Of a stretch of DNA of 25,505 nt, positions 14,924-22,721 are shown piece after piece (position 1 is the first letter of the stretch; every line of letters starts with the position of its first letter). A program made the translations under genes and the position numbers. This stretch comes from DAOUBA01 sp034432855 (lineage in GTDB: Bacteria > Chloroflexota > Anaerolineae > B4-G1). The notes under the pieces were generated by a model. It was not told the origin of the DNA. It was given only the letters and a program-made list of their open reading frames with translations, and did not search any database. The stretch covers positions 1 to 25,505 of the forward strand of contig DAOUBA010000131.1 of NCBI GenBank assembly GCA_034432855.1, written 5' to 3'.

Positions 14924-16041
14924 CACGCCCTCTCCCGCCCCATTTCGAACACCTCGACGAGCGCCATCAGCCCACCAGATACTACCGACTGTCCCCCCAA
15001 TACTATCGGCACCTGCGTCTCCGCCGCGGCGCGGGTGAAGCGACGCAAGAACGGTTCCGCCACCTGCTCCCAGCGCAGCAGATCGGAGCGGAAGCGGTCG
15101 GCGGTCGAAGGCCACAACCGCCGCGCCGCCAGGATCACGCGGCTATCCAGCAACACGCCTTGCGCGAGTTCCGCCAATTCCTCGAAGAAACGCTCAACGC
15201 CCACCCGGTCCAAATGATCGGCCAACAGCGAGCGCACCTCTCCTCGCGCCTGCCGGCCGCTGGCGCGCATACCACGTTCCTCGGCGAACACCCGCACCCA
15301 GCAGCGCGTCGCCCGTTCCAATGCTGCCCACGCCGCCTCCGAGACGCGGCCCGCCAGTAGCAGGCTACCTCCTTCACGGGCCATCTCCGCCAGCACGCCA
15401 TCTACCTGAGGCGCGGCCCAGCCCAGCCCGTCGAGATAGCGGCGCAGGTGTGGCCCGATGCCGGGGTGGCGCTGCGCGATCAGCAAATCCGTCGGCGTAT
15501 CCAGGTCGAAGCGCGTGGCCGCCGACGGCGGCAGGCTCTCCACTGGCAAGGTCCCCTCGTGGGCCAACGCCCAGGCAATCGCGTTGTCGCTGGTCTGGCG
15601 GGCGAGCAGCGGGAGCACCTCCAGCACGGGGGTGAAGCCGGCCCAGTCGCAAGAGTGCAGGTTGTTCGTGATCACGAGCCGTTCTGCTCTGGCAAGGCGG
15701 CCCAGCATCTCGTACCACTGCCCGGCGCCGAGCAACGGAGCAGAAGCGCCGCCGCTGTAGAGCACGCGCCGCGCCTCGTAGCGTTCGATCAGCCCCGCCA
15801 ACCGCTGCCCGAAATGAAAGGGTTGGTCGGGGGGATCGAGGTCTACCTCGATCGGCAGGTCGGTGAGCGTTTCGCCCCATGCTGGATCGTCGGTGGCGAC
15901 CACCGCACGCCCGACCGCGCCCGTGTGCATCAACGTCTCCAACAGGTCACGCGCAGCGGCCTGATGGGCGCCGGCCAACTTCCGCTCCACGTCGCTCTGC
16001 CCCCAACCTCCAACCAGGAGGACCAGCATCACCCCTTCCAC
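14923..16041 (-). CDS. Uncharacterised protein with nucleotidyltransferase-like N-terminal half
   Basis: A 372-residue protein that I cannot assign to a named family. The first half (about 1-195) has the look of a GT-A nucleotidyltransferase fold of the MobA/CofC type: an initial hydrophobic strand (VMLVLLVGG), VVATDD near 47-52, VLYSGG near 94-99, and RFDLDTPTDLLIAQRHPG, which resembles the 'DIDTPEDL' segment of that superfamily. The usual N-terminal Gly-rich nucleotide loop is not clear. The second half is mostly helical with a glycine-rich end (LGGQSVVSGG). The GTG at 16041 has a good site (AAGGGGAG) upstream; an internal ATG at 16029 is less well placed. It is coupled to the phosphatase gene. 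Confidence 0.7.
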   Translation of the reverse strand: MEGVMLVLLVGGWGQSDVERKLAGAHQAAARDLLETLMHTGAVGRAVVATDDPAWGETLTDLPIEVDLDPPDQPFHFGQRLAGLIERYEARRVLYSGGASAPLLGAGQWYEMLGRLARAERLVITNNLHSCDWAGFTPVLEVLPLLARQTSDNAIAWALAHEGTLPVESLPPSAATRFDLDTPTDLLIAQRHPGIGPHLRRYLDGLGWAAPQVDGVLAEMAREGGSLLLAGRVSEAAWAALERATRCWVRVFAEERGMRASGRQARGEVRSLLADHLDRVGVERFFEELAELAQGVLLDSRVILAARRLWPSTADRFRSDLLRWEQVAEPFLRRFTRAAAETQVPIVLGGQSVVSGGLMALVEVFEMGRERA

Positions 16042-16063
16042 CAGTCGCTCCCCTTCATCAATA

Positions 16064-16092
16064 AGGGGGCTTGGCTGTCACCGAACCCCCCT
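16064..16092 (-). terminator. Weak candidate terminator after the hibernation factor gene
   Basis: On the minus strand a GGGGGG-TT arm pairs imperfectly with an AA-GCCCCC arm around a short loop, followed by TTATT. The stem has mismatches and the T-run is short, so partial read-through into the 372-residue gene is likely. Confidence 0.3.
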
Positions 16093-16117
16093 CATGTGAA
16101 TTGCGCAGGATCCTCCC

Positions 16118-16654
16118 TCAGGCAACCGTCGGCTGCAAGAGGCCATAGTTGCCGTCATCCCTCTTGTACACGACGTTGATGGCGCCCACCTCAGAGTTCA
16201 GGAAAACGTAAAAGCGATGTCCTAGCAACTCCATCTGTTCGATCGCTTCCTGAGGTGCCATAGGCGTCACGTCGAACTGCTTGACGCGGACGATCTCGCC
16301 TGTGATCTCTTCGACCGGCTCCTCGATGGGCAACGGCTCAGCCACCGCGTGCCAACGATTCTGACGCTTGCCTTTGTACCGTGCGATCTGACGATACATC
16401 TTATCCAGCGCCATGTCAATTGCCGTGAACATGTCGTTGGAGCGCTCCTCGGCTCGCAAGAGCGCGCCGCGCACACGCACCGTCATCTGGGCAACCTGGC
16501 GATGCCTGGCACTGCGTGTATTCTCGACTTTCAATTCAACCCGTGCCTCGTCAACCGAGGGCAGATAGCGATCCAGTTTACCGACCTTGTGCTCCACATA
16601 CTCCTTCAACCGTGGGGTCAACTCCATGTTGCGGGCAAAGATGGATACTTCCAT
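16118..16654 (-). CDS. hpf: Ribosome hibernation promoting factor, long form
   Basis: A 178-residue S30AE-family protein. The N-terminal domain (about 1-105) begins MEVSIFARNMELTPRLKEYV and carries the conserved LDRYLPSVDEARVELKVE region. The C-terminal domain (about 120-175, IVRVKQFDVTPMAPQEAIEQM then NSEVGAINVVYKRDDGNYGLLQP) is the dimerisation domain of the long form, which pairs two 70S ribosomes into inactive 100S dimers in stationary phase. A strong ribosome site, AGGAGG, precedes the ATG. The 255-bp gap upstream holds a MITE-like repeat. The protein acts on the small ribosomal subunit. Confidence 0.93.
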   Translation of the reverse strand: MEVSIFARNMELTPRLKEYVEHKVGKLDRYLPSVDEARVELKVENTRSARHRQVAQMTVRVRGALLRAEERSNDMFTAIDMALDKMYRQIARYKGKRQNRWHAVAEPLPIEEPVEEITGEIVRVKQFDVTPMAPQEAIEQMELLGHRFYVFLNSEVGAINVVYKRDDGNYGLLQPTVA

Positions 16655-16698
16655 AGCACACCTCCTGAATATAGATTTGGGGTAACTATTCAGCCGCT

Positions 16699-16818
16699 GT
16701 CATTGCGAGGAGGCCGCAGGCCGACGAAGCAATCTCCTTGCCACGAGCGGGAGATTGCTTCGCCGCCTCTTGCCCGAGATACCGGAGCACAATGTCGGGG
16801 ACGGCGGCTCGCAATGAC
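16699..16818. repeat. MITE-like non-coding element
   Basis: A 120-bp element is bounded by GTCATTGCGAG (16699-16709) and its exact inverse (16808-16818). Inside is a 13-bp inverted repeat, CGAAGCAATCTCC (16725-16737) with its inverse at 16750-16762. It lies between comF and the hibernation factor gene and fills most of the 255-bp gap 16655-16909. Short repeats beginning with this CATTGCGAG motif occur in many bacterial genomes. No coding capacity is seen. Confidence 0.75.
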
Positions 16819-16909
16819 ATCTTTGGACGTTGTTTAAGTCAGCCTCCCAGCCCGAATAGTTACAATTTGGGATTCGCAGTGGATGACGCGCGTCGTCACC
16901 GCGAGCACT

Positions 16910-17629
16910 CTAGCGTGCACGGGCCAACACCAGCGCCTGCACGCTGCACGCTCCTCCCTCGTACAGCGCGACGGCGCAGGCCTCCAACGTCGCACCTGTG
17001 GTACAGACGTCGTCAACCAATAACACCCGCCGCCCCGTCAGCGTTCTATCGGAGCAACGGAAAGCGCCGCGCACATTCTCTTTTCGCTGACTGACATCGA
17101 GGTCAACTTGAGAGGCTGTCGCGCGCTGCCGTACCAGCGTGCGCTCATCCAACGCCAACCCAAGCCGGCGGGTCATCGCACGGGCAAGCAATGCCGCCTG
17201 ATTGTACCCGCGCTCACGCAGGCGTGCGGCGTGGAGCGGAACGGGCACCACGATGTCGGCAGGCAGCGCATGTTGTACCCAATACGCCGCCATCAGACTA
17301 CCCAGCGGCTCGGCCAAAGCGGTGCGCCCCCGATACTTGAGTTGGTGCAGTGCCTCGCGGAGCACGCCTTCAAAGTACACCACTGCGCGTATGCACTCGA
17401 TCTGCAAGGGAGACGTGCGGCAACGCGCACAAAGCCCATCGGCCACGACCTGATCGCCGCAGCGAGCGCAGAAGGGGGGTTCGACGCGGGGTAACCGCTC
17501 TATGCACCCGGCGCAAAGAGAGAGGCCTATCCGGCGGCAACCGACACAGCGCGGAGGATACAGCAGATTGAGAAACCGATCGCGCAGGTCACACCAGCAG
17601 TGACCCAACGTCTCGATTGACACAGACAA
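16910..17629 (-). CDS. comF: ComF family phosphoribosyltransferase-like protein
   Basis: A 239-residue protein with an N-terminal double zinc finger (CVGC, CAGC, CARC, CARC between about 28 and 70) and a C-terminal phosphoribosyltransferase fold with the PRPP-binding loop RVLLVDDVCTTGAT. The family includes ComF of competent bacteria, which helps single-stranded DNA enter the cytosol, but homologues are common in species not known to be competent. No purine-salvage role should be assumed. The start is uncertain: a TTG at 17629 or a GTG at 17623. The gene is 71 bp downstream of tadC on the same strand, with no terminator between, so it may be the last cistron of the pilus transcript. Confidence 0.85.
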   Translation of the reverse strand: MSVSIETLGHCWCDLRDRFLNLLYPPRCVGCRRIGLSLCAGCIERLPRVEPPFCARCGDQVVADGLCARCRTSPLQIECIRAVVYFEGVLREALHQLKYRGRTALAEPLGSLMAAYWVQHALPADIVVPVPLHAARLRERGYNQAALLARAMTRRLGLALDERTLVRQRATASQVDLDVSQRKENVRGAFRCSDRTLTGRRVLLVDDVCTTGATLEACAVALYEGGACSVQALVLARAR

Positions 17630-17700
17630 AGGAATCTATCCTCGATCCCGGTCTGCCAAAAGAGACCCACGAGAGGCCACGCCACCTCTCCGACAGGCTG

Positions 17701-18636
17701 TTAGAAGCCGAAGAGTCCCCCCATATTCTTCATCGTGATGACAGCCGGCCCAAGCAGCACGACGAAGATCGAAGGGAAGATGAAAAAGGCCACCGGGGGC
17801 AGGATTTTGAGTGTCGCCGCACGCGCCAACTCCTCGGCCCGCTGTCGCCGCCGCACGCGCATCTGGTCCGACTGAATGCGCAACACTCTGGCGATACTGA
17901 CACCCAGTTGATCTGCCTGGATGATGGCGGCCACGAACGTTGCCACGTCCGGGACCTCTATACGGTCCGACATGTCGCGCAGCGCCTCACGACGCAACTT
18001 GCCCAACTGGATTTCCTGGATCACCCGTGCGAACGCCATGCTCAGTTCGTTGTCCCACTTCTCAGCCACTTTGGCCATGGCGGCGTCGAAACCCAACCCC
18101 GCCTCCACACAGATGGTCAAGAGATCCAGCGCGTCGGGTAATGCCTTGATGACAGCCCGCTGCCGCCTTTTGATCTTACTGTTCAGCAACAACACCGGCA
18201 TGTAAAAACCCAACACGGTTGCAACTACAAAGATCGTGACGCGTTGCAGAAAACCCACCTTCCCGAAGACGAATATCAGCACGCCCAATCCGGCAAACAG
18301 AAGTGCCATCAGCAGACGGACGCCCGTGAACTCCCTTGGCCCCCAGTTGTAAGGGTTGCCTGCCAGATCGAGTTTGTGCTGGGTCGCCTCGATCGTCCTC
18401 GCCGGCGTAAAGCGCGCCGCGAACACGGCCAGTTTCCTGAGCGCGGGCAGCAGGATGCGTTCTGCAAAGGGCAGAGAGAGTTCGAGTTCTTCCAGAGTAG
18501 GCGGGCGCTCCAGCGTCCCGAATTCGGCCAGACGCTCCTCGATCGTGACGCCACCCTGACGCGACCGCCTCCAACCCAAGAAGAGCACCAGGCCACCCAG
18601 CAGAATCAGACCTAGAACGAGCCATATCGGGTTCAT
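17701..18636 (-). CDS. tadC: Tad pilus inner-membrane assembly protein TadC
   Basis: A 311-residue type II secretion system F-domain protein. A membrane segment lies at about 4-21, with two more near 107-150; the cytoplasmic F domain (about 165-280) contains ALPDALDLLTICVEAGLGFDAAM and FVAAIIQADQLGVSIARVL, followed by a C-terminal membrane segment (PPVAFFIFPSIFVVLLGPAVI). TadB and TadC form the inner-membrane platform on which the TadA ATPase acts. The order tadA-tadB-tadC is kept. A G-rich run (TTAGGGGGG) is the only ribosome site before the ATG. The 200-bp gap to tadB contains repeats. Confidence 0.93.
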   Translation of the reverse strand: MNPIWLVLGLILLGGLVLFLGWRRSRQGGVTIEERLAEFGTLERPPTLEELELSLPFAERILLPALRKLAVFAARFTPARTIEATQHKLDLAGNPYNWGPREFTGVRLLMALLFAGLGVLIFVFGKVGFLQRVTIFVVATVLGFYMPVLLLNSKIKRRQRAVIKALPDALDLLTICVEAGLGFDAAMAKVAEKWDNELSMAFARVIQEIQLGKLRREALRDMSDRIEVPDVATFVAAIIQADQLGVSIARVLRIQSDQMRVRRRQRAEELARAATLKILPPVAFFIFPSIFVVLLGPAVITMKNMGGLFGF

Positions 18637-18689
18637 ATCTACACCCCCCTAACCCGGACAAGCCGGAACCAAAAACCACCAAGGGCACG

Positions 18690-18778
18690 AAGTAGCCCTT
18701 TTCCCCCTTCGTGTTTTTCCTTCGCGTTTCGCGTCTTTCGTGTTTTTCCTTCGTGTGACCTTTGTGTCCTTTGTGGCG
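18690..18778. repeat. Low-complexity TTCGTG-rich spacer between tadB and tadC
   Basis: This pyrimidine-rich stretch repeats units such as CTTCGTGTTTTTCCTTCG several times, with drifted copies to CCTTTGTGTCCTTTGTGG. It contains no gene. Together with the palindrome at 18806-18835 it fills the 200-bp tadB-tadC gap, which is long for a shared transcript. Confidence 0.55.
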
Positions 18779-18805
18779 AATTTTCTGTTGGTGCGCCCAA
18801 CCGCT

Positions 18806-18835
18806 GGGGTAGAGGCGAGGCTACCCCGCCCCTAC
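18806..18835. repeat. GC-rich dispersed palindrome, copy 3
   Basis: The reverse complement reads GTAGGGGCGGGGTAGCC followed by a matching CGCCTCTACCCC arm. It begins 1 bp after the TAA stop of tadB and belongs to the family seen at 7968-7990, 11991-12009 and 19890-19915. Confidence 0.7.
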
Positions 18836-18836
18836 A

Positions 18837-19790
18837 TTAAATGTCAATATTCACGATCTTGCGGATCACCAGGTAGCCTGCCACGATACCCAGAAACGCG
18901 AAGCCAAGCATCACCCATCCGCAACGATCGGTGAACAACTGGGACATGAAATCCGGGTTGATGAGGTAGATAATGACCGCCAGGATGACCGGAATGGCGC
19001 TGAGCAGGTTGCCTGCACCACGGCCATAGGAGGTGAGTGCGCGAATCTCGCCTTTGATGCGCACGCGCTCGCGGATGGTGTAACTGATCGCATCCAACAC
19101 CTCGGCCAGGTTACCGCCTACCTCACGCTGTACGTTGATCGCGGTGACCATCATGTCCAGGTCATCACTGGTGATACGACGCAGCATATTGTTCATCGCC
19201 TGCTCCAGCGTCAGACCAAGTTGCACCTCCCGCACCACGCGGCCGAACTCCTCAGCGATCGGGGGGCCCATTTCCCTCGAAACAGCCTCCATCGCCTGCA
19301 AGACGCTGTAGCCAGCACGGATGCCGTTCACCATCAGGTTGATCGTATCGCCCAACTGATCGTTGAATGCCTGCAAGCGCCGGTTACGTTGAACTGTGAG
19401 ATAAATACGCGGGCCAAAGAGGCCCGCCAGGCACCCCAGGGCGGTCGCGATCAGGTCTCCTTTTCTTACCACGAAAGCCAATCCGCCCAGCACGATCACC
19501 AGGATAAGGTTAGCCGCTATGAACTCGCCGACGGTGAACTTGAGATTGGCGCGCGCCAGTTGAGTTGCCAGATCGGCGCCAATCCCGCGGCTGGTCAGCG
19601 CACGGTTCAACATATCCCCAATGGGGGTCTTGCGTTTCCCGGGGACTGCCGGTTGCCGCACGGTCACAGCACTCTCGGTCAGCCCCAGTCGCTCCTCGAT
19701 CAGCGAGCGGCCGGCCCGGCGAGAGATGACGAGCCCGCTCACCAGAACAACCAGACCGAGCGCCACGAGCGCCACCATTGCCCCGATCAT
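18837..19790 (-). CDS. tadB: Tad pilus inner-membrane assembly protein TadB
   Basis: A 317-residue type II secretion system F-domain protein. A first membrane segment lies at about 4-22, a pair near 95-130, then the F domain (about 140-265: FNDQLGDTINLMVNGIRAGYSVLQAMEAVSREMG and NVQREVGGNLAEVLDAI) and two C-terminal membrane segments (about 262-280 and 290-308). It pairs with TadC in the inner-membrane platform of the Tad pilus. GTGGAGG 6-7 bp before the ATG supports the start. The gap to tadA is 125 bp and holds a hairpin and a palindrome. Confidence 0.93.
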   Translation of the reverse strand: MIGAMVALVALGLVVLVSGLVISRRAGRSLIEERLGLTESAVTVRQPAVPGKRKTPIGDMLNRALTSRGIGADLATQLARANLKFTVGEFIAANLILVIVLGGLAFVVRKGDLIATALGCLAGLFGPRIYLTVQRNRRLQAFNDQLGDTINLMVNGIRAGYSVLQAMEAVSREMGPPIAEEFGRVVREVQLGLTLEQAMNNMLRRITSDDLDMMVTAINVQREVGGNLAEVLDAISYTIRERVRIKGEIRALTSYGRGAGNLLSAIPVILAVIIYLINPDFMSQLFTDRCGWVMLGFAFLGIVAGYLVIRKIVNIDI

Positions 19791-19889
19791 CGTCTACCTC
19801 CACTCACCAATCCTACAAACCCTGCCACGCGTAGCAACAACACCGGCTTATGAGGGGGCGTCGGCTTTCGCCGATGCCCGGCACCCGTA

Positions 19890-19915
19890 GTAGGGGCAGG
19901 GTCACCCCGCCCCCA
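19890..19915. repeat. GC-rich dispersed palindrome, copy 4
   Basis: On the minus strand the sequence directly after the TAG stop of tadA reads TGGGGGCGGGGTGACCC and then GCCCCTAC. A second stem, 19856-19865 with 19870-19879 (10 bp including one G-T pair), follows within 15 bp. Both lie between tadA and tadB. Confidence 0.7.
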
Positions 19916-21289
19916 CTAACGACGTAGCCGCTGCCCAAGGCCAAAGATGCTGGGCGGCAGGTGAATGCCAGCAGCCTCGATCTTGTCCATGGCCTTGGGG
20001 CGCAGCCCCGTGGGGCGCAACATACCGATCACCCTGCCGTTCTCGTAGCCGGCCATCTCGAATTTGAATATGTCGGACATGGTGATCACGTCCCCTTCCA
20101 TCCCCTGGACCTCGGTGATGTTGACGACCTTGCGCGTGCCATCGCGCATACGTTCCAACTGGACAATGATGTTGAGCGCGCTGGCGATCTGCTCACGGAT
20201 GGCGCGGTGCGGCAGATCCATGCCGGCCATCAGCACCATGTTCTCGAGGCGTGCCAGCGCGTCGCGCGTGCTGTTGGCGTGCACTGTGGTCATGCTGCCT
20301 TCGTGGCCGGTGTTCATCGCCTGGAGCATGTCGAAAGCCTCCGGCCCACGACACTCGCCCACGATGATACGATCCGGACGCATCCGCAGTGTGTTGATCA
20401 CCAGGTCACGGATGGTGATCTCTCCGCGTCCCTCGATGTTGGGGGGGCGGGATTCCAACGTCACAACGTGTTCCTGGCGCAATTGCAGTTCGGCGGCGTT
20501 CTCAACCGTGATAATGCGCTCGTCGTTGGGGACGAAACCGGAGAGGACGTTTAGCAGGGTTGTCTTGCCGGTACCGGTGCCACCTGAGACCAGAATGTTC
20601 AACTTGGCCACCACACAAGCCTTCAACAGTTCGATGGACTCGGCCGTCAGGGTACCCAACTCGATTAACCGCTCGACGGTGAGCGGGATCTTGAAGAACT
20701 TGCGGATCGTCAACACCGGCCCGATCAAAGAGATCGGCGGGATCACCGCGTTCACACGGGAGCCGTCCGGCAGGCGCGCATCCACGTAAGGAGAACTCTC
20801 GTCAATGCGCCGTCCCAGGGGAGCGACGATCTTTTCGATGACGCGCATCAGATGCTCGTCCGACTCAAAGACTTGCGCCGTGCGATGCACCTTGCCGTCG
20901 CGTTCGATGTAGATGTTCTTGGCACCGTTCACCATGATCTCGGTGATCGTGGGATCCGCCAGGAGCGGGTCCAGTGGTCCCAAGCCCAGGATCTCCGAAA
21001 CGATCTGCTCGAACAGCCGCTGTCGTTCGGCACGGCTGAGGATGATGTGTTCCTCGGCCAGGATATTGTCATACATTTCCTCGATCGTGCGCCGCACCTC
21101 GTCCGTCTTGCTCACGTCCATCGTCGGATCAAGATCCGCGATCAACTTGTTCTGGATGCGGGTCTTGAGGTCCAGATACGCATCGCGGGCGGGTGATACC
21201 GTCTGCCGGCGCACCGGCGTCTCACCTATCGGCGGCGCCTCCGCCGTGGTCGTTCGCCTTTCCTGCTCGATCCTTCTCAATAGCGACAT
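19916..21289 (-). CDS. tadA: Tad pilus assembly ATPase TadA/CpaF
   Basis: A 457-residue secretion ATPase of the CpaF family that powers Flp pilus assembly at the cytoplasmic face. An N-terminal helical region (about 35-110) precedes the ATPase core: Walker A GGTGTGKT (236-243), the Asp-box-like TVENAAELQL (261-270, with Asn where many homologues have Asp), Walker B RIIVGECRG (307-315) and a His box (TGHEGSMTTVHANS, 327-340). The start is the ATG at 21289, giving MSLLRRIEQE, with GGAGG 10 bp upstream; an in-frame GTG at 21319 was not favoured. Its position between tadZ and tadB is the standard Tad order. Confidence 0.94.
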   Translation of the reverse strand: MSLLRRIEQERRTTTAEAPPIGETPVRRQTVSPARDAYLDLKTRIQNKLIADLDPTMDVSKTDEVRRTIEEMYDNILAEEHIILSRAERQRLFEQIVSEILGLGPLDPLLADPTITEIMVNGAKNIYIERDGKVHRTAQVFESDEHLMRVIEKIVAPLGRRIDESSPYVDARLPDGSRVNAVIPPISLIGPVLTIRKFFKIPLTVERLIELGTLTAESIELLKACVVAKLNILVSGGTGTGKTTLLNVLSGFVPNDERIITVENAAELQLRQEHVVTLESRPPNIEGRGEITIRDLVINTLRMRPDRIIVGECRGPEAFDMLQAMNTGHEGSMTTVHANSTRDALARLENMVLMAGMDLPHRAIREQIASALNIIVQLERMRDGTRKVVNITEVQGMEGDVITMSDIFKFEMAGYENGRVIGMLRPTGLRPKAMDKIEAAGIHLPPSIFGLGQRLRR

Positions 21290-21358
21290 ACCGTCAATAC
21301 CTCCACAAATCCCCTGCACGTCGTGACGACCCTGGTCACTTCGCCACTATGAATCATT

Positions 21359-22684
21359 CTAGCGGAAGACACGTCCGAGCCGTAGCAACCCCGTCCCAAC
21401 CGGCGTGGGCTTCACAACCTCCTCCCTACTCTCCTCTTCTTCCAGAGAGGGCGTCAGCATGCTCTGGACACGCTCGGCCAATTGCAAGATGCCCTGGGCA
21501 ATGGGACGGTTCTGATCGTGCATGATGAACGGCACCCCTTTGTTCGCAGCCATGAGCGCTTCCTGCTCGTCCAGCGGCACCTGCGCCGCCACCGGCAACA
21601 ACGCCTGCTGAATCTGATCCACGCGGATGCCCGTGCGCCGGTCCACCGCGTTGACCACCAGCGCGATCTCTTCCGTGGGATAGTTGAGTTTACCGGCGAT
21701 CTCGAGGAACAGCCGGGCGCTTTTGATGGATGGGATGTTGGGCATCACGACGAGCACGATCAGCGCCGCGGCGTCAAAGACGGTCAGTGCAACCGCGTCC
21801 ACCCAACTCCACATGTCCGCAACGATGAAGTCAAACTCCCCACGCATCAGGTCGAGAACCTTCTTGAGCGTCAGGTTGCCCCCCGTGCTCTCGTCCAGTT
21901 TACTGGACAGGATGCCCTCGGCAGCCTCTGGGTGCGGCGGGGCCAGCAGCACCTTGACGCCCGACCCATGTACGGACATCACGCTGCTAAGCAGATCACT
22001 ATCCAGTTCGTCAAGATTATCGGCCAGGTCCACAATGCTGCGGCTGGCCGGCATGTTGAGCATCACCCCCACGTCGCCAAACTGTAGATTGGTATCCACC
22101 AACGCAACCTTGCGCGTATTGCCGGAGAGGCGCTGGAGCGCAATCGCCAGGTTGACGGCAATAGTGGTACACCCCGTACCGCCCTTGGGACTGAAGACGG
22201 CGATGATCTTGCCATCGCGAGGGCCCGTTCCTGCACCAGCCCCAGTCGCCGTGGGAAAGGCGGGCTGCACCGGAACCATCATCGGGGCGCGCTTCTTCCC
22301 CATCTCGTAGACCCGGCGAATGGTGCTCATCAGTTCATCGCCGGAGGGCGGCTTGGTGAGAAAGTCCCGCGCGCCGGCCATCATCGCCCGCCGCAGGTAA
22401 TCGCTTTCACCCTGCACGGAGAGCACGATCACCTGTGTCGTCGGTACCTTCTGCAGGATCACCTCGGTGGCGGTAATGCCATCCATCCCGGGCATGTTGA
22501 TATCCATGATGACCACATCTGGCTGGCATTCCCGCGCCAGTTCGATGGCTTCCGGGCCCGAGGCGGCCGCGGCGACGACCTCGATGTCGCCGGCGAAGGA
22601 GAGCAACTTGCGCAGGTTCTCCCGCGTCTCGGCGACATCATCTACGAGCAAGACACGTATCCGCTCGCCAGTACCTCGTATCAC
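21359..22684 (-). CDS. tadZ: Pilus localisation protein TadZ/CpaE: receiver plus ParA-like ATPase
   Basis: A 441-residue protein with two domains. The receiver (about 8-130) keeps the acidic pair (VDDVAE), the phospho-acceptor Asp in VIMDINMPGMDG and the Lys in FLTKPPSG, so it may be phosphorylated. The ParA/MinD-like ATPase (about 155-390) has an atypical Walker A, SPKGGTGCTT, in which the usual second Lys is Cys; this kind of change is known in CpaE/TadZ proteins. TadZ places the pilus machine at a cell pole or site. The GTG at 22684, with GGAGGG about 9 bp upstream, is the best start; a TTG at 22705 lies before that ribosome site. The gene follows cpaB by 37 bp. Confidence 0.9.
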   Translation of the reverse strand: MIRGTGERIRVLLVDDVAETRENLRKLLSFAGDIEVVAAAASGPEAIELARECQPDVVIMDINMPGMDGITATEVILQKVPTTQVIVLSVQGESDYLRRAMMAGARDFLTKPPSGDELMSTIRRVYEMGKKRAPMMVPVQPAFPTATGAGAGTGPRDGKIIAVFSPKGGTGCTTIAVNLAIALQRLSGNTRKVALVDTNLQFGDVGVMLNMPASRSIVDLADNLDELDSDLLSSVMSVHGSGVKVLLAPPHPEAAEGILSSKLDESTGGNLTLKKVLDLMRGEFDFIVADMWSWVDAVALTVFDAAALIVLVVMPNIPSIKSARLFLEIAGKLNYPTEEIALVVNAVDRRTGIRVDQIQQALLPVAAQVPLDEQEALMAANKGVPFIMHDQNRPIAQGILQLAERVQSMLTPSLEEEESREEVVKPTPVGTGLLRLGRVFR

Positions 22685-22721
22685 CGAACCATTCCCTCCA
22701 GGCAACGCTTTCGGTCAGCGA

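Noticed and set aside
16655..16909. Possible small gene between comF and the hibernation factor gene
   Set aside because: The gap is mostly the MITE-like element, and no frame with a ribosome site or plausible composition was found.
18690..18778. TTCGTG-rich stretch as a structured RNA or tandem operator
   Set aside because: The copies are irregular and pyrimidine-rich without conserved pairing; it is reported only as a low-complexity repeat.
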